Positions 16,989-24,242 of a DNA stretch of 64,000 nucleotides are shown piece after piece. Origin of the DNA: JABDMH01 sp050298535 (GTDB lineage Bacteria; Bacteroidota; Bacteroidia; Chitinophagales; Saprospiraceae); contig JBNKUI010000091.1 in the NCBI GenBank assembly GCA_050298535.1, forward strand, positions 62,001-126,000, read 5' to 3'. The translations under genes were made by a program, and so were the position numbers. Below the pieces are notes generated by a model. It did no database searches and had not been told where the DNA came from. It worked only from the letters and a program-made list of their open reading frames with translations. Positions within the stretch are counted from its first letter, which is position 1. Each line of letters opens with the position of its first letter.

Positions 16989-19340
16989 ATGATCAAACAT
17001 GCCTTCAAGCTCGCCTTTAGAACCTTTTCACGTCATAAAGCCAGTTTCTTAATTAATGTAGTAGGCTTATCCACAGGTCTTGCTTGCGCTCTCTTGATAT
17101 TCCTATGGGTACAGGATGAAAGAAGTGTAGATCAGTTTCATGATGATAACCTCTACCAGGTACTGGAGCATCAGACGTATGCTGAGGGCATTATGACCAC
17201 CTCTTCCACCCCGGGATTATTAGCTAGGACGCTCAAGGAAGAAATTCCTGAAATAGAATTAGCAGCTACTGTAAATTGGTCAAATAGCTATACGCTTTCC
17301 GTTGGAGATAAAAATGTAAAGGCAATAGGGCATCACGCGGAGTCAGATTTTTTTAAGCTTTTTAATTATGAGCTTATTGAGGGTTCTGCTGATGAGGTGC
17401 TTACAGATCATAGTCATATTGTATTGTCGAAAAAGACCGCTTTAAGTTTATTTGGAAGTGTCGAAGAAGCTATGCATCAGACCGTGGAGCTTGATCATGA
17501 CTGGAAATATCAGGTAGTAGGAATTTTTGAGAATGTACCCGGAAATTCTTCAGAGCAATTCGATGCCATTACCCCTTACGATCGATATCTTGAGGTAAGT
17601 GAATGGCTCAAGAATTGGGGAAGTAATTCCCCGCCCACTTATGTAAAACTAATTGCCAATGCGGATGCAGCTGCTGTATCTGAAAAAATCAAGGATTTTG
17701 TCAAGGACCGAAATGAGGAATCTAATGTTTCGCTCTTTTTGCAGCCCTATGCAGACCGCTATTTACATGGTCGCTATGAAAACGGTAAACTATCGGGCGG
17801 CAGGATTGAATATGTACGTTTGTTTTCAATGATTGCGATCTTTGTGCTGATTATTGCTTGTATCAACTTTATGAATCTTTCTACGGCTCAGGGTTCACAA
17901 CGCGCAAAGGAAGTGGGTGTAAAGAAAACTCTGGGAGTCGAAAGAAAAAGTCTGATAGGGCAGTATTTAATTGAATCCCTGATACTATCCTTTCTATCAC
18001 TGCTGATTGCCAGTGTGATTGTATGGCTATTCATTCCGACGTTTAATACCATCACAGATAAGCAAATTGTATTCAGTCTCACCCCAAATATTCTGTTATC
18101 ATTTCTGGGGATTTCTACTGTTACCGGGTTGCTGGCTGGCAGCTACCCCGCTATCTATTTATCCTCTTTTAAACCAGTGAAAGTGCTTAAAGGTGAATTG
18201 AAGACCTCGATAGGGGAGTTGTGGGCAAGAAGAGGACTGGTAGTGTTTCAATTTACAATGTCTGTCATTCTAATTCTATCAGTATTGATAGTTTACAAAC
18301 AGATCATGTTTGTGCAAGAGCGAAATCTTGGATATGATAAAGATCAGCTCGTACATTTTTCGATGGATGGGCAATTAGAAGATCGATATGATGCCTTTCT
18401 GGAAGAAGCCAAAAGGTTACCCTCCGTAAAAAGCGTGAGCTCTATTGGGCATGATCTGGTAGGGCGTCAAAATAATACCTCCGGACTGAACTGGGATGGA
18501 AAAAACCCTGAAGACAGAATTCTTTTTGAAAATGTTGCCGTCAACTATGATTTAATTGAAACGATTGGAGCTGAAATGAAAATGGGCAGATCCTTTTCGA
18601 AAGAATATGGAAGCGACACTACCAAAATCGTATTTAATGAAAAGGCCATTGAAGTCATGGGTTTTCAGGACGATCCCATCGGAAAAGTGATACGACTATG
18701 GGATGAATATGATTTGGAAATAATTGGCGTAGTAAAAGATTTTCATTTTCAATCCTTACATGAGAATGTAAAACCTTTATTCTTCAGATTATGGCCCGAA
18801 AATACCTGGAGAATTATGGCTAATCTAAAGGCAGGATATGAGCAGCAGGGCATCAAAGAGCTCCGGGATCTATATGAGAGATTTAATCCAGGATTCCCTT
18901 TCGAATATCGATTTGTCGATGAAGAATATCAACGACAATATGCAGGTGAGCAACGAGTGGCGCGCTTGTCCCGATATTTTGCCGGCTTTGCAATTTTGAT
19001 TTCATGCCTAGGTTTATTTGGTCTCGCAGCCTTTACTGGAGAACGCAGAAAGAAGGAAATCGGAGTCCGGAAAGTATTAGGAGCTTCTGTTTCTCAAGTC
19101 GTACTCTTACTCACAAAAGATTTCACAAAACTGGTGGGGATCTCCATTGCTGTGGGACTTCCTGTTGCGTATTTTATAGTTCGGAATTGGTTAGAACGCT
19201 TTCAGTATAGGATTCCCATGGAGTGGACCTATTTCTTCGTAGCTGGATTACTTGTGATGCTGGTGGCATGGATTACTGTGAGCACGCAGGCATATCGGTC
19301 AGCTATTGTCAATCCAAATGACTGTCTGCGGGACGAGTAA
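16989..19340 (+). CDS. Large FtsX-domain ABC transporter permease (two FtsX units)
   Basis: 783 aa. An N-terminal helix (about residues 20-42) is followed by a MacB_PCD-like periplasmic domain to about 270, then an FtsX domain with three helices (about 275-400). A second helix/periplasmic/FtsX unit spans about 415-783. The coupling motif RRKKEIGVRKVLGAS appears in the second unit and KEVGVKKTLGVE in the first. This double-length form is abundant in Bacteroidota and usually acts with an ATPase encoded elsewhere; none is adjacent. No PadR or prefix domain here, unlike the permease at 46104. A nested palindrome precedes the start. Confidence 0.9.
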   Translation: MIKHAFKLAFRTFSRHKASFLINVVGLSTGLACALLIFLWVQDERSVDQFHDDNLYQVLEHQTYAEGIMTTSSTPGLLARTLKEEIPEIELAATVNWSNSYTLSVGDKNVKAIGHHAESDFFKLFNYELIEGSADEVLTDHSHIVLSKKTALSLFGSVEEAMHQTVELDHDWKYQVVGIFENVPGNSSEQFDAITPYDRYLEVSEWLKNWGSNSPPTYVKLIANADAAAVSEKIKDFVKDRNEESNVSLFLQPYADRYLHGRYENGKLSGGRIEYVRLFSMIAIFVLIIACINFMNLSTAQGSQRAKEVGVKKTLGVERKSLIGQYLIESLILSFLSLLIASVIVWLFIPTFNTITDKQIVFSLTPNILLSFLGISTVTGLLAGSYPAIYLSSFKPVKVLKGELKTSIGELWARRGLVVFQFTMSVILILSVLIVYKQIMFVQERNLGYDKDQLVHFSMDGQLEDRYDAFLEEAKRLPSVKSVSSIGHDLVGRQNNTSGLNWDGKNPEDRILFENVAVNYDLIETIGAEMKMGRSFSKEYGSDTTKIVFNEKAIEVMGFQDDPIGKVIRLWDEYDLEIIGVVKDFHFQSLHENVKPLFFRLWPENTWRIMANLKAGYEQQGIKELRDLYERFNPGFPFEYRFVDEEYQRQYAGEQRVARLSRYFAGFAILISCLGLFGLAAFTGERRKKEIGVRKVLGASVSQVVLLLTKDFTKLVGISIAVGLPVAYFIVRNWLERFQYRIPMEWTYFFVAGLLVMLVAWITVSTQAYRSAIVNPNDCLRDE

Positions 19341-19425
19341 GCATCTTGCTCCCATTTAGGTTCGGGAATCTTATTAAGCATCGCACTATATAGGATGGCC
19401 GGTCACAGAAGCACTTTAAATCCTG

Positions 19426-19454
19426 TTGCAGGGAATTACTATCTTGTATTTTTG
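19426..19454 (+). promoter_or_regulatory. Bacteroidota promoter (-33 TTG and -7 TATTTTTG)
   Basis: TTG at 19426-19428 and TATTTTTG at 19447-19454 match the TTG / TANNTTTG pattern with an 18-base spacer. Transcription would begin near 19461, about 50 bases before the ATG at 19512, which supports the shorter start of the DUF1961 gene. Confidence 0.6.
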
Positions 19455-19511
19455 TTGAATTTTCTTCACAGGTATGAGTCACCATTCAATCTGGCTGCAT
19501 CGGCTATAAGT

Positions 19512-20333
19512 ATGATAATGACAGGTCCACAACTGGCCAAAGATGGAAGAGGGATGCTGCTCATTGCCTTCTGGTTGATGATCGTAGGTTGCTCCAGAAA
19601 CACAAGTCAGTTTGGAAAGCTGGATAGTGATTCTGATTGGAAACTAACATTTGCTGATTCCGGTACAGGTGACTGGCAGGAAAAATGGTTTTTAGACGGA
19701 TTGAAGGCGGAGGTTAAAACTTCAAATGAAGGCATGAACTTTGCCGCCGGACCCCAAAATCGGGATGATGCACATCATGCCGTATTATGGACAAAGAAGT
19801 CTTTTGAGGGAGATGTGAAAATCCAATATAATTACACTCGGACTGACAGTCAGAATATCAACGTAAATATCTTATTTATCCAGGCTTCAGGGACCGGTAT
19901 CCATGAATTTTCAAAAGATATTACTCTTTGGAATAAATACCGGGAAATACCTACCATGAGTAAGTATTATTATAATATGGATCCACTGCATTTAAGTTAT
20001 GCTGCCTTTCCAACGGTGAATGAAGATCCGGAGAACGACTATGTCAGAGTGAGAAAATATCCTGCTGAGGAGGGCAAATTTGGTGAGACCGAGATACTTC
20101 CAACATTCTTTAAAACGGGCTTATTTCTCCCATATGTTGAATATTCCATTACAGTCATCAAATCTAATAGCAAGTTGTATTTCAAAGTAGAAGGAGACAA
20201 TCGTGCAGAAGTTTTTTCCTGGGATTTACTTCCTGAACAATCACCTTCAAAAGGAAGAATCGGCTTACGCCATATGTATACGCGATCAGCACGATATAGT
20301 GACTTTCGGGTATTTGTTAAGGCAACGAATTAG
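19512..20333 (+). CDS. DUF1961-family lipoprotein
   Basis: About 273 aa from Met at 19512; a longer frame from 19395 exists but begins upstream of the promoter. Basic residues (K, R) then a hydrophobic stretch ending IVGC give a lipobox, so the mature protein is a lipid-anchored envelope protein. The body is a concanavalin-like beta sandwich of the DUF1961 (YesU-like) family: segments such as AVLWTKKSFEGDVKIQYNY, the conserved FIQASGTGIHEF, MDPLHLSYAAF and GRIGLRHMYTRSARYSDF. Relatives often sit in polysaccharide-use loci and probably bind or cleave glycans, but the activity is not established. It stands alone here. Confidence 0.8.
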   Translation: MIMTGPQLAKDGRGMLLIAFWLMIVGCSRNTSQFGKLDSDSDWKLTFADSGTGDWQEKWFLDGLKAEVKTSNEGMNFAAGPQNRDDAHHAVLWTKKSFEGDVKIQYNYTRTDSQNINVNILFIQASGTGIHEFSKDITLWNKYREIPTMSKYYYNMDPLHLSYAAFPTVNEDPENDYVRVRKYPAEEGKFGETEILPTFFKTGLFLPYVEYSITVIKSNSKLYFKVEGDNRAEVFSWDLLPEQSPSKGRIGLRHMYTRSARYSDFRVFVKATN

Positions 20334-20369
20334 AGCTACAGTCTTTTCTGGCCATTGCTTTCGAAAAGA

Positions 20370-20383
20370 TTGATTGAAGTCAA
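20370..20383. promoter_or_regulatory. FNR-like operator upstream of the Crp/Fnr regulator
   Basis: TTGATTGAAGTCAA differs from the FNR palindrome TTGAT-N4-ATCAA at one base. It is 80 bases upstream of the regulator's ATG, a position suited to autoregulation. Confidence 0.45.
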
Positions 20384-20463
20384 CGATTGAAGGTATTGGA
20401 TTTCCTTGCCTGCGACCCTTATTCTCTCGATTGTTATATTGTAGTTAGTTTCACTAAAGACAT

Positions 20464-21039
20464 ATGAATAAGAATGGACTGGGTGTCGTCAAAAAAGTGC
20501 ATGATTTAATTCACTTAAGTGAAGCTGAGTACGAGTCTTTATTGGATCGTATTACAGTATCTCAGATACTTAAAAATGACTGTCTCCTCAAATTAGGTCA
20601 AACATGTAAAAAACTGTCATTCCTGGAAAATGGTACGGTGTCTCATATCCGATATTCATCATCCGGGGATCGACATATAGTAAACTTATCTCTGCAAGGG
20701 GATTGGGTGCTAGATCACGAGAGTTTCACTAGGCAAAGTCCTTCAAATATTGCCATTATAGCCCAGAGTAATTGTTTGGTCTCCAGCATTTCGATCGAGT
20801 CATTGCATGAGCTGATCGCAATTTCTAATAAGTATTTTATCTTGGGTCGATTATTTGCGGCATCTGAATTGGAAAGTTTCATGAATCGTCATGATACCAC
20901 TCCTGATGTTCGATATCTTTATTTATTAGAGCATAGACCAGAGTTGCTGCAAGCCTTTACTCTCAAAGATATTGCTTCCTTCCTAAGGATGACACCAGAA
21001 ACCCTGAGTAGAATCCGTAAAAGAATTCGAAAGGCCTGA
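20464..21039 (+). CDS. Crp/Fnr-family transcriptional regulator
   Basis: 191 aa, typical for the short Bacteroidota members. A cyclic-nucleotide-binding-like jelly roll spans residues about 1-125 (LENGTVSHIRYSSSGDRHIV), and the DNA-binding winged helix is at about 150-191 (LKDIASFLRMTPETLSRIRK). The recognition helix carries E-x-x-S-R (ETLSR), the FNR-type contact pattern that reads TTGAT half-sites. No four-cysteine iron-sulfur cluster is present, so oxygen sensing like E. coli FNR is unlikely. TTGAT-type palindromes lie both upstream (20370) and downstream (21044), pointing to regulation of itself and of the next gene. Confidence 0.9.
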   Translation: MNKNGLGVVKKVHDLIHLSEAEYESLLDRITVSQILKNDCLLKLGQTCKKLSFLENGTVSHIRYSSSGDRHIVNLSLQGDWVLDHESFTRQSPSNIAIIAQSNCLVSSISIESLHELIAISNKYFILGRLFAASELESFMNRHDTTPDVRYLYLLEHRPELLQAFTLKDIASFLRMTPETLSRIRKRIRKA

Positions 21040-21061
21040 TTTCTTGATTTGAATCAAGAAA
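21040..21061. promoter_or_regulatory. Perfect FNR-like operator between regulator and membrane gene
   Basis: TTTCTTGAT-TTGA-ATCAAGAAA is a perfect 9-bp inverted repeat containing the exact FNR consensus TTGAT-N4-ATCAA (21044-21057). It starts right after the regulator stop and 47 bases before the next ATG. No T-run follows, so a terminator role is less likely. Confidence 0.6.
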
Positions 21062-21107
21062 CCTTTCTGCTGTGGAATGTACATTTACCCTAATAAATGG
21101 TAGTAGT

Positions 21108-21740
21108 ATGGAAGACAAAGTAAGGCGACAGGCAGGTCTATTATTATTGATGGGTGTATTTCTGTGGTTTGTCACAATGGTACTCCATCCGGTCGGTGGA
21201 AGTATAGAACACATTCGATCGATACGTGGTTTGATAATTAGTACACACGTGATCGCTATTTTGTCCCTTCCGTTTTGTTTATACGGATTTTATGGTATTA
21301 TGCTTTATGCTGGTAGGAACCTGATATCTCAACTTGGATTTATTTTCAGCTTCTTTGCACTGGTGGCGGCTATGGGGGCAGCTGGTGTGAATGGATTGGC
21401 TTTACCGTTCTTTATAGATGGTATCAGTGAAGTGGATGGAGAAGGCGTTTCTCATGTGATGCGGTATAGCATGGCCTTAAATCATATGTTCGATTACATT
21501 TTTATAGGAGGGCTGATTATCGCGGTGTCTTTCTGGTCCATCTCTATAATCAGAAATAGGGACACATACAGATGGATGGGATATTTCGGTCTGCTGATCT
21601 CTGTTCTGATTATATTTATGCATATTTTTGGATTTTATTTTCTAGATCTATCTGGATTTAGAGTTTTTGTACTGACGTTTATACTGTGGATTCTCGGTAT
21701 GGGTATTTTAATGCTAAGGAAAAACCCAAAACATCACTAA
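21108..21740 (+). CDS. Polytopic membrane protein of unknown function
   Basis: 210 aa from ATG 21108; a GTG at 21072 would add 12 residues but leaves less room for a promoter after the operator. About six transmembrane helices: residues about 7-25, 43-63, 74-100, 128-150, 165-185 and 190-205 (for example LLLLMGVFLWFVTMVLHP). The arrangement recalls DUF4386-type proteins, but I am not certain. The perfect FNR-like palindrome just upstream suggests control by the neighbouring Crp/Fnr regulator. Substrate or role unknown. Confidence 0.75.
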   Translation: MEDKVRRQAGLLLLMGVFLWFVTMVLHPVGGSIEHIRSIRGLIISTHVIAILSLPFCLYGFYGIMLYAGRNLISQLGFIFSFFALVAAMGAAGVNGLALPFFIDGISEVDGEGVSHVMRYSMALNHMFDYIFIGGLIIAVSFWSISIIRNRDTYRWMGYFGLLISVLIIFMHIFGFYFLDLSGFRVFVLTFILWILGMGILMLRKNPKHH

Positions 21741-21768
21741 CCCAACAACCCAGAAACCCAACAACCCA
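21741..21768. repeat. Short direct repeat CCCAACAACCCA
   Basis: Two copies of CCCAACAACCCA (21741-21752 and 21757-21768) lie 16 bases apart in the gap between the convergent membrane-protein and GNAT genes. They look like simple-sequence expansion. Confidence 0.6.
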
Positions 21769-21773
21769 AAAAA

Positions 21774-22187
21774 TCACTTCAACTCATCACCATTCTTCAA
21801 AATAAATCCCGGCGCTCCGGCCATTCCGATTTTAGGATAGTACTCTACGGCTGCTGGTGCGGATAGTAGGATCAAATTAGTCGTAGGGGCCGCCTTTTGG
21901 GTCTCCTGTATGAGTTTTTTACCAATACCCTGATGCTGATATTTTTTATGTACGGCCAGATCAGAGAGGTAGGTGCAATAGTGCCAGTCGGTGATACTAC
22001 GAGCTACTCCAATAAGTTCGCCCTCCGCATTTCGGGCAGTGACAATAATATCAGCATTTGTGCACATTCCATGGATGATGTCAAACTCTTCGATAGGTCG
22101 GCGCTGACCTAGTCCACTCTCGATTAGAACCTCCGTAAATTCGACGGGGTCTAATTCTTTTTCAATAACGTATTCTACTTTACTCAT
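21774..22187 (-). CDS. GNAT-family N-acetyltransferase
   Basis: 137 aa from MSKVEYVIEKEL at 22187. The frame runs further upstream, but that extension encodes only Ser-Val repeats from a microsatellite and is not believable as protein. The acetyl-CoA loop is visible as HQGIGKKLIQE, preceded by the core strand TYLSDLAVHKKY, and IILVTARNAEGELIGVA-like strands open the fold. A short stand-alone acetyltransferase; substrate unknown. It is encoded downstream of the cupin gene on the same strand, separated by the hexanucleotide repeat, so the two may be cotranscribed. Confidence 0.85.
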   Translation of the reverse strand: MSKVEYVIEKELDPVEFTEVLIESGLGQRRPIEEFDIIHGMCTNADIIVTARNAEGELIGVARSITDWHYCTYLSDLAVHKKYQHQGIGKKLIQETQKAAPTTNLILLSAPAAVEYYPKIGMAGAPGFILKNGDELK

Positions 22188-22218
22188 TCTTTTTTTTAGA
22201 CTAAATGGCCAAAAATAA

Positions 22219-22283
22219 CTCACACTCACACCCACACTCACACTCACACTCACACTCACACTCACACTCACACTCACACCCAA
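22219..22283. repeat. CACTCA hexanucleotide microsatellite
   Basis: About ten tandem copies of CACTCA (with two CACCCA variants near the ends) lie between the cupin stop and the GNAT start. The unit is six bases, so copy-number change keeps frame but alters spacing between the two genes. Confidence 0.9.
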
Positions 22284-22284
22284 C

Positions 22285-22656
22285 CTAAATCCAGTCCACT
22301 TTTTTCTGTTTAAAACCTGAATCGGGATTATCCCCGGTATTGACGGTGCTCGCAGGTTCGAATAACATCACCTGTACCTCCTGGGGAGCAACCGGCCGGT
22401 GCTCCGTTCCTTTAGGTATGATAATAAATTCCCCTTCAGAGATAGGAATAACCCGATCACGAAGATGCATTTCAAAACTGCCTTTCACGACAAAAAACAT
22501 TTCGTCCTCGTCCTCATGGGAATGCCAGTCAAAGACTCCTTGTGCTTTCACCAGTTTTACATGCTGATCATTGAGTGCTCCCACAATGCGTGGATTCCAA
22601 TGATCTGAAAACAGCTCCAATTTTTCATGAATATTTACTTTCTCGATGCTCATCAT
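22285..22656 (-). CDS. Single-domain cupin protein
   Basis: 123 aa small beta-barrel. Cupin motif 1 is FDWHSHEDEDEMFFVVKG (two His and one Glu metal ligands) and motif 2 is IIIPKGTEHRPVAP (third His), so a metal-binding cupin is likely. Sequences of this type occur as stand-alone mannose-6-phosphate-isomerase-like or dioxygenase-like cupins, but the reaction is not predictable. Start is one of two adjacent ATGs (22656 or 22653). The gene lies between trpB2, with its terminator, and the GNAT gene. Confidence 0.88.
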   Translation of the reverse strand: MMSIEKVNIHEKLELFSDHWNPRIVGALNDQHVKLVKAQGVFDWHSHEDEDEMFFVVKGSFEMHLRDRVIPISEGEFIIIPKGTEHRPVAPQEVQVMLFEPASTVNTGDNPDSGFKQKKVDWI

Positions 22657-22659
22657 GCA

Positions 22660-22691
22660 AAATAAAAAAGGACGTCCAATTTTAGACGCCC
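22660..22691 (-). terminator. Terminator after the TrpB2 gene
   Basis: On the minus strand GGGCGTC pairs with GACGTCC (7 bp, one G-U) around a TAAAATTG-type loop, followed by TTTTTTATTT. It separates trpB2 from the cupin gene. Confidence 0.75.
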
Positions 22692-22728
22692 TCCTGTATA
22701 ATCTGAATATTCCGGTTTTATTTGGGAT

Positions 22729-24087
22729 CTAGATAGTAGGTGTCTCCAGTTCTGCCAGAGAGGCTTGAATCTCAGCATCCGTAAGCTCGTGTTTCACCAG
22801 GCGACCCTCGAAATAATCTTCATATGCTTTCATATCAAAATTACCATGGCCACAAAGGTTAAAGAGTATCGTTTTACGGGTACCTTCCTTCTTGCACTGT
22901 TCCACTTCCTTTACCACGGTTGCAATGGCATGGGTAGCTTCTGGTGCCGGGATGATTCCCTCTGCACGCGCAAATTTGACACCGGCATCAAAGGCTTCCA
23001 GTTGATCGTGCGCTTCTGCCTCAATCAGACCGTCCTTAAGCAGTTGCGATACCACCACCCCTGCACCATGGTAGCGTAATCCACCGGCATGGATAGGAGC
23101 TGGTACGAAATTATGTCCCAGGGTATACATAGGTAGAAGTGGTGTCATCCCCACAGTATCACCAAAATCATATCGGAAGACACCACGGGTCAATTTAGGA
23201 CAAGAGGCGGGCTCACTGGCAATACAACGTACCTTTCTACCAGACTCCAGATTATGACGGAGGAAGGGAAATGAAAGACCGGCAAAGTTAGATCCACCTC
23301 CAAAGGGTGCAACCACCACATCAGGCCAGTCTCCCGCTTTTTCCATCTGCAAGAGTGCCTCCTGACCTACGATGGTCTGATGGAGTAGCACGTGATTGAG
23401 CACACTTCCCAAGGAGTATTTTGTGTCTTCATCCGTAGCGGCTCTTTCGACAGCTTCGGAGATAGCAATCCCCAGAGAACCCGGAGAATTCGGATCTTTT
23501 GCCAGGATCTTTCTTCCAGCTTCTGTCTGATCCGTAGGAGATGCATATACCTTCGCACCCCAAGTATTCATCATCAGTTTTCGGTAAGGCTTTTGATTAT
23601 AGCTTAGCTTCACCATATATACTTCGCACTCAATTCCATATAGATTGCAGGCAAAACTGAGGGCACTGCCCCATTGGCCAGCACCGGTTTCTGTGGTTAT
23701 TCGTTTGACCCCTTCCTGCTTGTTGTAGTAGGCCTGAGGAACCGCCGTATTGGGCTTGTGCGATCCGGAAGGACTTACCCCTTCGTATTTGTAATAGATT
23801 TTCGCGGGAGAATCTAAGGCCTTTTCCAGTCCATACGCCCGGTAGAGCGGTGTGGGTCTCCAAAGCTTGTACACATCTCGTACTTCCTCGGGGATTTCCA
23901 CCCATTTCTCAGCCGTAACTTCCTGCTTGATTAACTCCATAGGAAATAAAGGAGCCAGCGCTTCCGGACCAATGGGTTCCTTGGTCCCGGGATGCAGGGG
24001 AGGCAGAGGCTTATTGGGCATATCAGCAATTATGTTATACCAGTTTTCGGGGATCTCATTTTCAGTAAGAATAATTTTTCGGTTCAT
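22729..24087 (-). CDS. TrpB2-type PLP-dependent tryptophan synthase beta-like enzyme
   Basis: 452 aa from ATG 24087; a TTG at 24123 is less likely. Belongs to the TrpB2 branch of tryptophan synthase beta chains, which are longer than TrpB1 and work without TrpA. The PLP lysine lies in GSHKPNTAVPQAYY, the phosphate-binding loop in PFGGGSNFAGL, and TETGAGQWGSALSFA is the substrate loop. LWRPTPLYRAYGLEKAL is the conserved N-terminal substrate-binding region. TrpB2 enzymes make tryptophan from serine and indole; some act as indole scavengers. No other trp gene is near, which favours a salvage role. Confidence 0.92.
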   Translation of the reverse strand: MNRKIILTENEIPENWYNIIADMPNKPLPPLHPGTKEPIGPEALAPLFPMELIKQEVTAEKWVEIPEEVRDVYKLWRPTPLYRAYGLEKALDSPAKIYYKYEGVSPSGSHKPNTAVPQAYYNKQEGVKRITTETGAGQWGSALSFACNLYGIECEVYMVKLSYNQKPYRKLMMNTWGAKVYASPTDQTEAGRKILAKDPNSPGSLGIAISEAVERAATDEDTKYSLGSVLNHVLLHQTIVGQEALLQMEKAGDWPDVVVAPFGGGSNFAGLSFPFLRHNLESGRKVRCIASEPASCPKLTRGVFRYDFGDTVGMTPLLPMYTLGHNFVPAPIHAGGLRYHGAGVVVSQLLKDGLIEAEAHDQLEAFDAGVKFARAEGIIPAPEATHAIATVVKEVEQCKKEGTRKTILFNLCGHGNFDMKAYEDYFEGRLVKHELTDAEIQASLAELETPTI

Positions 24088-24242
24088 AGAAGCAGTTTGA
24101 TTTGGTTCGCTCAGATACCTCAAGGCGGGTATATGAAGGAATTAGATAATTACTTCCAAAAGGTAGTAAGCTGCTACGTAACCGCAAAATTAAATGGGAA
24201 TACTACGACTAAGAATCAACTGGAACGGGGTTCGCGAAGACA

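Noticed and set aside
19395..19511. Longer start for the DUF1961 lipoprotein
   Set aside because: It precedes a good -33/-7 promoter and adds residues that would disrupt the lipoprotein signal.
22188..22283. Ser-Val repeat extension of the acetyltransferase
   Set aside because: It is only the translation of a microsatellite; the family fold starts at the MSKVEY methionine.
22353..22364. GGTTCGAAT-like tRNA T-loop sequence
   Set aside because: It lies within the cupin coding region and has no acceptor or anticodon stem around it.
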